A stretch of 64,000 nt of DNA from Trogon surrucura (Eukaryota; Chordata; Aves; Trogoniformes; Trogonidae), in NCBI GenBank assembly GCA_020746105.1, contig CM036636.1, positions 1,736,001 to 1,800,000 of the forward strand. The letters are read 5' to 3'. A program made the translations under genes and the position numbers. Position 1 is the first letter of the stretch, and the number at the start of each line of letters is the position of its first letter. Below, piece after piece: positions 1 through 64,000 of this stretch. Under the pieces are notes generated by a model, which saw only the letters and a program-made list of their open reading frames with translations, made no database searches and was not told where the DNA came from.

Positions 1-363
1 AAAAAATCCCTCTTCACATGGAATTGATTTGTTGATGTAATGTCAAGCGTGCGAGAAGTCAAGTTGTGCATCTAGGAGGAAGAAAGACTGAAGGCTGATT
101 TTGTTTTGCATGCCTGAGTGTGAGGGTTTGCTCCACCTGTGAGATGAGGGAATGAGGATCGTGGGTGTAGATGATTTTAAAATGGGATGGGCTGAAGCAG
201 AAAAGACCTGTGTGAAAGTGTGCATTCCTTCCACCGTGCGGCCGGTGTCTGTCCATGTTCAGCTGAATCAAATGTACACAGTCTTACGTTATGTCACCTG
301 TCTATACTCTGGCTGCTATTTTTTACTCTAGTGGCTTCTCAGGACATGAGTTTCAGTTTCTAA

Positions 364-4381
<4,018 letters not shown>

Positions 4382-7300
4382 CCGGTCCCGAGGGAGAGGG
4401 TTGGGAAAACGCCTGTACCGAGAGCAACACCTGAGCTTATGGCCTGTCTGATTTCTGTTGGGCTTGTCCAGATTTATTGCTGAGCTTGTGAGTCTTGTAA
4501 GGCCAATCCTGATGGCATTGCTGGTGTTTATTTTCAGCGCTGGGGAGAGCGTTTGCATTGAGGTGCTTGGTCAAGCTCAGACACGTTTCTTTTAGTTTTC
4601 CCTGTACTAGTTCAAAGTAGGACAACGCACTCTCAAAGGCCGCTTGTTCATCCCTGATATTTGAATCCCTTCAAGGCTGGTTTGCATCTGCACGATCGAT
4701 CTGTGAAGCCTGTTCTCCTCCTTCCATCACAAACTGAACTTGTCCGCGCTGCGACAGCTGGACAAACTCAGCGTGTGGTCAGAGAACGTCTCGGGGAAGT
4801 GAGCAGGGGCTTAGCTGTGTGTGGAACTGCTGTGTCACGTGGAAACTCGTGTCTACCTTGAGAAGACGCTCAGAGACAGCCCAGTACCCACAGCGCAGCG
4901 GGCTCGCGAGTGAGCTGTAGTAGAGAAATTCCTTTTTAGAAGGAAATCCGGACTGACCGGTATGACAAGACAACAGGTCAGCGATGGGCAGCTTTGCTCG
5001 GAGCGGGGCCTTTCTTGGAAGGATTCTGCTCTATCTGCACACCCTAATTTTACACCAGACTCGTCAGCTGGCTGCGATCTCACTCTGCCACTCCCGGTTT
5101 AGCATAAATGGTGCAGCGAGCTGCCCTATGTTTTAGTGCCACACTTCACCACACCCCCCACAGCCTCTTGGTATCAAACTCATGTTTCCTGCTCTCCGAC
5201 AAGACGTACATTTAGGTCCAAAGTCACGATCTTTCCGTTTGTTTTTTTAAAGGTGAACAGCTTTAAGAGCAAAACCTCCAAAACATGTGAGCAATGTTTC
5301 CTGACATCTTTTTTTAAGTTCAAAAGTACAGAAACCAAAATCTTGACAGCATTGCCCTAACTACCTCCAGGAATGGCTGCAGAATTTCTCATGGTTGCTC
5401 CATTAGCTTTCTTTTTTCACTGTGAAATATCAGCAGAACACAGTTTCTGGAACACTTTGATTACCTTCTTAGCAACAAAGAGCTTGAACTAGGTAAGTAA
5501 CTTCTAGCTTCCTTGGTTTCTCTGTGAGGGTCCTAATTCTTAGTTGTCTGGAGGGAAAGAAACACCAGCAGCTATCTGTAACAGTGCTGCATCTACAGCG
5601 AGCTACAGCAGATAAGAATTTTACCGCTTTGAAACTCCTTTCTCAAGGGTAAATGTGCATTTTAGAAAATGTTCTTGAGCACTGTTACATGAAGATTCAT
5701 ATTAGTATGGTGAACAAAAGCTTTTGTTTAAAAAAAGAACCAACACCCTATTTTTGGATGTTTCTAAAATAAAATTAATATAAGCCATTTATCGTTCGTG
5801 GTCGATTTGATTTTTAAAAAGTATTTCCCAGTTAGTCCTGGTGAGGACCTTCTGCCATGTCCTGCGATGGCTCAGGCTCTTGGGAGGCGCTTGGTGGTGC
5901 GAAATGTTTTCTCAGGAGGCGGAGGAGGCAACCCGGTTTCCTCACTCAGGGAGTATCCCTGTAGTGACACAGCTTTTGACTGTGACTCGGCCTTAAAGGG
6001 TGGTAATGCCTTTTTTATGGCCATGTGAGATTAAGAAGAAACAGCCTGAGGTTAGTGAAGCTGGTGTTGCAGAACATGACCGGATCGGGGCGCTTTATTG
6101 GTGCGTTATGCTCATCCTTGCTTTGCCTTGGGAACGAGGAGCCTCCTGGTAGAAACCTGCCTTCACGCAGGGAAGGTAAAGCAAGCCATTTGTTGGTTAT
6201 TAAGATCACAGGGTACAAGATCTCCTGCTCTCTGGCCCCGCATTCACCCATCCTCCACCCCATGGCAAACACTTCTCCTTCAAGAAAGTGTGAGGCAGAG
6301 CTGCGACGCCTCTGCCCGCAGCAACAACAGCCAGAAAACAATGTGTCACTCGGAGCTGAAAATGAAGTGAAAAAATGAGGTTGGGCTTGATTAATTAGGT
6401 AAACTGCCCCTTCCTCACCCCCACGATGGATGTGATTCTTGCTCCCTCTGTGCCAGTGTGCCAACAGCTCCTCCGTTTGGTGTTATTTGGGGCTGCAGAG
6501 CTAAGCAGCAGAAGCTGGTACACCCCCATCATGCCCTGTCCCACCCCGAGAACAGGTATCTGTACCCGAGAACCCATCTGTCAGCCTTTGTTACGTACTG
6601 GCTGCTCGCCAAGAACACGATCGACACGCTTCCTTTCTCCAAAAGCGAATGTTTTAATTGAGATTTAATTCTCTAATGCTTAAACTTTGCATTTAGAAAA
6701 CCTCATGGAAACCCCCCACGTTATCTCTTGGGAGGGCTATGACAGAAGAATTATTTTTCTGAAAAACTACAGCACACGTGTCAGAGAAAACATGTTATTT
6801 CCAACCAAACATTTGAAATTTAGCAGTTTAAACAGTTGTACATGACTGTGTAAGCATCGCTTGCATCCACTTAATTTCATGAACAGCAAGACACTTGTCT
6901 TCTAGGAATAGATGTCCAAAAGTTACAGTTCTTGACACGTTTCAAAACAGGTATCTTGTAAGCAGCTGCACTAAGGAATAGACATTAATTGTACCTATTA
7001 ACTGTATCTTGACTTACTCCAAAAGCAAGAGCAGTTTTAAGGCTCAGGAAAGTCTGGGAAAAATTGGGAGCGTTCAAGGTAAGCTACGGTTCTGTCCTCG
7101 GAGAGGGAGTTCGGGGTATGGCCTTCACTGTGCCTGTCGAGGTCTCGTCTCAACTCCTGGTGTAGCAGAACGCTTCCCTGGGGCTGGGGATGGATCTGCC
7201 TGAGCATTCCTGTCAGCCGTCCGACTGGGCTGCTCTCCACAGCCAGGAATCTCACTGTTGCAGGGTGATCGGACGTGATCTTTAGCTTCCAGAAGGAAGG

Positions 7301-7603
7301 AATGATGCTTCAGCCACCTGGAGAGAAACTGCCTCCCGCCAATGATCAGCACCGGGTCAACCAGCTCTTGTCCCAGGGCAGGGCACCCTCACGCTTACAC
7401 AACCCAACGGCACACGCAGCGCAAGACACAAGTAACGCTTTCCTCAGCCACAGACGTTTGACTGCCCATTTCCCACAGTAATTTACAGAGAAAGACGAGA
7501 GCGGGAGGATTTGCTCCTAACGGCCAGGGACGGAACCCAGCCGGTCTCTGCGGGCGCAGCTCCCGGCTCACGCCCCGGCCCGGGGAGCGCGGGCGCTCGC
7601 TCC
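4382..7603. other. DPH7-MRPL41 convergent intergenic region with both 3' UTRs
   Basis: The two genes point at each other across 3.2 kb. Open frames here are short and match nothing I know. Candidate poly(A) signals are AATAAA at 5768-5773 for DPH7, and ATTAAA on the minus strand at 6653-6658 and 6664-6669 for MRPL41. No repeat of a recognised family is visible. The exact transcript ends cannot be set from sequence alone. Confidence 0.6.
5768..5773 (+). terminator. Candidate poly(A) signal for DPH7
   Basis: AATAAA lies 1.39 kb after the DPH7 stop codon in an AT-rich stretch. The hexamer is canonical, but nothing else proves its use, so this is tentative. Confidence 0.3.
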
Positions 7604-8011
7604 CTACCGCACGTAGTTCTTGGGGAAGAGCTTGAAGAGCTTCCCCTCCTGCGTGGGCTCGAAGCCGTACTGCTCCAGCCGCTCGGCGTCGAAAGTACCG
7701 GCCTTCACGTCCTTCTCGATGCGGGGAGCCACCACCTCGGTGAAGAGCTGCTTGGCCGTCATGGGCGGCTCGGAGCCCTCGGGGGCGCGGTACGAGACGT
7801 AGGGCTTGAGCTTGAAGCCCTCCAGGTCGGGGACGACGAACTCGGGCACCATCTCCTTGATGAGGATGAACTTCCTGTTGGCCGTGAGCACGCCCGGCCT
7901 CTTGGCGCCCCGGCCCTTGTTGTAGCTGCGGGGACCGCGCTTGCTGGTGAAGGGGGACAGCCGGTCGGCGCCCCGCACCAGCCCGCGGGCCAGCTGGCTC
8001 AGCACCCCCAT
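7604..8011 (-). CDS. MRPL41: MRPL41, mitochondrial large-subunit ribosomal protein mL41
   Basis: A single coding exon of 135 codons plus stop (human has 137). mL41 sits in the large subunit of the mitochondrial ribosome. The N-terminus [20 protein letters not shown] has basic residues and no acidic ones before Asp16, as expected for a mitochondrial presequence. [16 protein letters not shown] and then [20 protein letters not shown] are near-identical to human; [25 protein letters not shown] and [12 protein letters not shown] follow, and the end is FPKNYVR. The start at 8009-8011 is chosen because it matches the family N-terminus, although the frame stays open upstream to 8386. GC content is extreme, as the gene lies in the CpG island. 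The gene is divergent from PNPLA7. Confidence 0.97.
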   Translation of the reverse strand: MGVLSQLARGLVRGADRLSPFTSKRGPRSYNKGRGAKRPGVLTANRKFILIKEMVPEFVVPDLEGFKLKPYVSYRAPEGSEPPMTAKQLFTEVVAPRIEKDVKAGTFDAERLEQYGFEPTQEGKLFKLFPKNYVR

Positions 8012-8228
8012 GGCCCCGCCGCCTCCCGGGGCTCCGGCGACACCGGCCCGCGGCTCCCCCTGGCCCTCAGGGCCCCGCCGCGCACACCCCAACACCGCCC
8101 GCTCCCATTGGCCGAGGCGCGCCAGCCAATCCGCGGCGCCCGTCGTGCCGCGCCGGGGGCGGGCAGTGAGGCCTCTCCCGCCAATCAGCGGCCGCGCGGG
8201 GTGGGCGGGGCCGATCGCTGCCGCTCGG

Positions 8229-8252
8229 CGGGGAGGGGGGGGGGAGGGGGGG
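8229..8252 (+). promoter_or_regulatory. G-rich run, possible G-quadruplex
   Basis: Three G runs separated by single A bases (GGGGA, then a run of ten, A, then seven or more) lie 35-60 bp before the upstream PNPLA7 ATG on the PNPLA7 sense strand. Such runs can fold into G-quadruplexes and are also often misread by sequencers. Confidence 0.5.
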
Positions 8253-8288
8253 CTCTTCCCTCCGCGCCCTTCGCCCCCGCCCGCCGCG

Positions 8289-63013
<54,725 letters not shown>

Positions 63014-64000
63014 GTAAGACTCGATCCTGGACTGTTCCCATTGAGGCTGGTGCTTGCTCGGAGCTAGATTTACATCGCTAAATGCAGAAACAGAAAGCCT
63101 GTACTGGAAAAGAGAATTCATTGCTAAATATTTCAACGGTTGGCACAAGTGAATGGTGATTTTCATTATGGATATGTGTACAATTTCTCTTTTTTTTTTT
63201 TTTTTTTGGCGGGGCATGGTAAATTATATGTGGGAATGGAATGACTTGCAATAAGACAGAAGTACCGCATGCGTGCAGCGAAATTTCCTTGGAATTTTTT
63301 GCAAGAGAAGAGCTCAAAGGAGTGTCGAAAAGCGCGGCTGTAGTAGACTCGAGTCAGACAGTCGTGCTGAGGGGCATCTGCCTGTGGGCTGCCCTGATAT
63401 GTGTGTATTTGCATTATTTTAATGAATTATCTGAGAGGGAACGGCCTGCCAGGGATTGGCTCTTCAGCTTCGTGTGTGTGCTGGAGGCAAAACAAAGTCT
63501 ATTTGTGATTGAAGTGAGTGGGAGGAAATCTTCCAGATTTTCTTGAGCGACTTTTAAGAGAGAACAGAATCTTGTAACTACTCATAACTAATAACTGCTG
63601 AGGGTGTGGTGGGGTTCTCTGCTGCTGTGCCTTGTCTGCTTCTTGTGCAACTGGGCTTTTAAAATGACTTTTTTTTTTTTTTTAAAATGACTGGTTTTGC
63701 AATGTTTCAAGGAGACTGAAAAGGAAGTACCCAGCTCTCGTGCTTTGGAGCGGTCTTGGGAAGTTAATCTCCCAGTCTGCTCTTTGCACAGCTTTCTGTA
63801 CACCATCAGTCGTGCACGAATCCCTAATGATAATTGTAATTAAACTTCTGTGCGTGCTGAAAATGCCTTGGTGCTTAGGGCAGAGTCTGTGCTGCCTGGG
63901 AAATAGGGCAGTATGCGACCTGGAGAAAATGGGAGGAAAATTAGTGCCGGGAACAGGAGTTTGATCATTGAAGTTCTAAAGAAAGAAGAGTTGCTAGAGA
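63014..64000 (+). other. PNPLA7 intron 21, cut by the window edge
   Basis: It has a T tract at 63189-63208 and a T tract between direct repeats at 63657-63692. No exon is seen before the edge. Confidence 0.75.
63657..63692 (+). repeat. T tract flanked by a 13-bp direct repeat
   Basis: TTTTAAAATGACT occurs at 63657-63669 and again at 63680-63692, with only T residues between. It could come from slippage, or be a short poly(A) insertion on the minus strand with a target-site duplication. Confidence 0.7.

Overview
The window is nuclear DNA from a bird. Three host genes lie in the order known from human 9q34.3 and its avian counterpart: DPH7 (+, 3' part only), MRPL41 (-, complete coding region) and PNPLA7 (+, 5' part only). 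The bird call rests on many 3'-anchored CR1 LINE fragments with the typical ATTCTATGATTCT tail. A tRNA-Ile-derived SINE with a CR1-like tail at 24331-24520 looks like TguSINE1 and its relatives, so a passerine is the best guess. That rests on my memory of the family, not on a search.

Layout. 1-4381 holds the last five exons of DPH7, with one CR1 in an intron. 4382-7603 is the tail-to-tail gap between DPH7 and MRPL41 and probably holds the 3' UTRs of both. 7604-8011 is the single coding exon of MRPL41. About 7550-8870 is a CpG island; inside it only 277 bp separate the MRPL41 ATG from the first possible PNPLA7 ATG, with CCAAT boxes in both orientations and GC boxes, so it is a bidirectional promoter. 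From 8289 to the right edge runs PNPLA7: 21 exons are visible, ending at 63013 inside the third cyclic-nucleotide-binding-like domain. The patatin catalytic domain lies beyond the window.

The PNPLA7 exons join in frame without a break and give 717 codons, counted from the ATG at 9009. They encode one N-terminal membrane helix, a basic linker, CNB-like domain 1, a variable linker with a 14-3-3-type RSxSxP motif, and CNB-like domains 2 and 3. The introns carry most of the repeats: the SINE and two shortened copies of its tail, a CR1 reverse-transcriptase fragment, a CR1 nested within a CR1, a three-CR1 cluster, an 89-bp tandem duplication, and a few fragments that may be much older repeats.

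The genes do not form one pathway. DPH7 acts in diphthamide synthesis on eEF2, MRPL41 in the mitochondrial ribosome, and PNPLA7 in lysophospholipid breakdown at the ER and lipid droplets. I found no undescribed system. The strongest leads are the bidirectional promoter with its alternative PNPLA7 N-terminus, the conserved RSxSxP motif, and the SINE/CR1 history.
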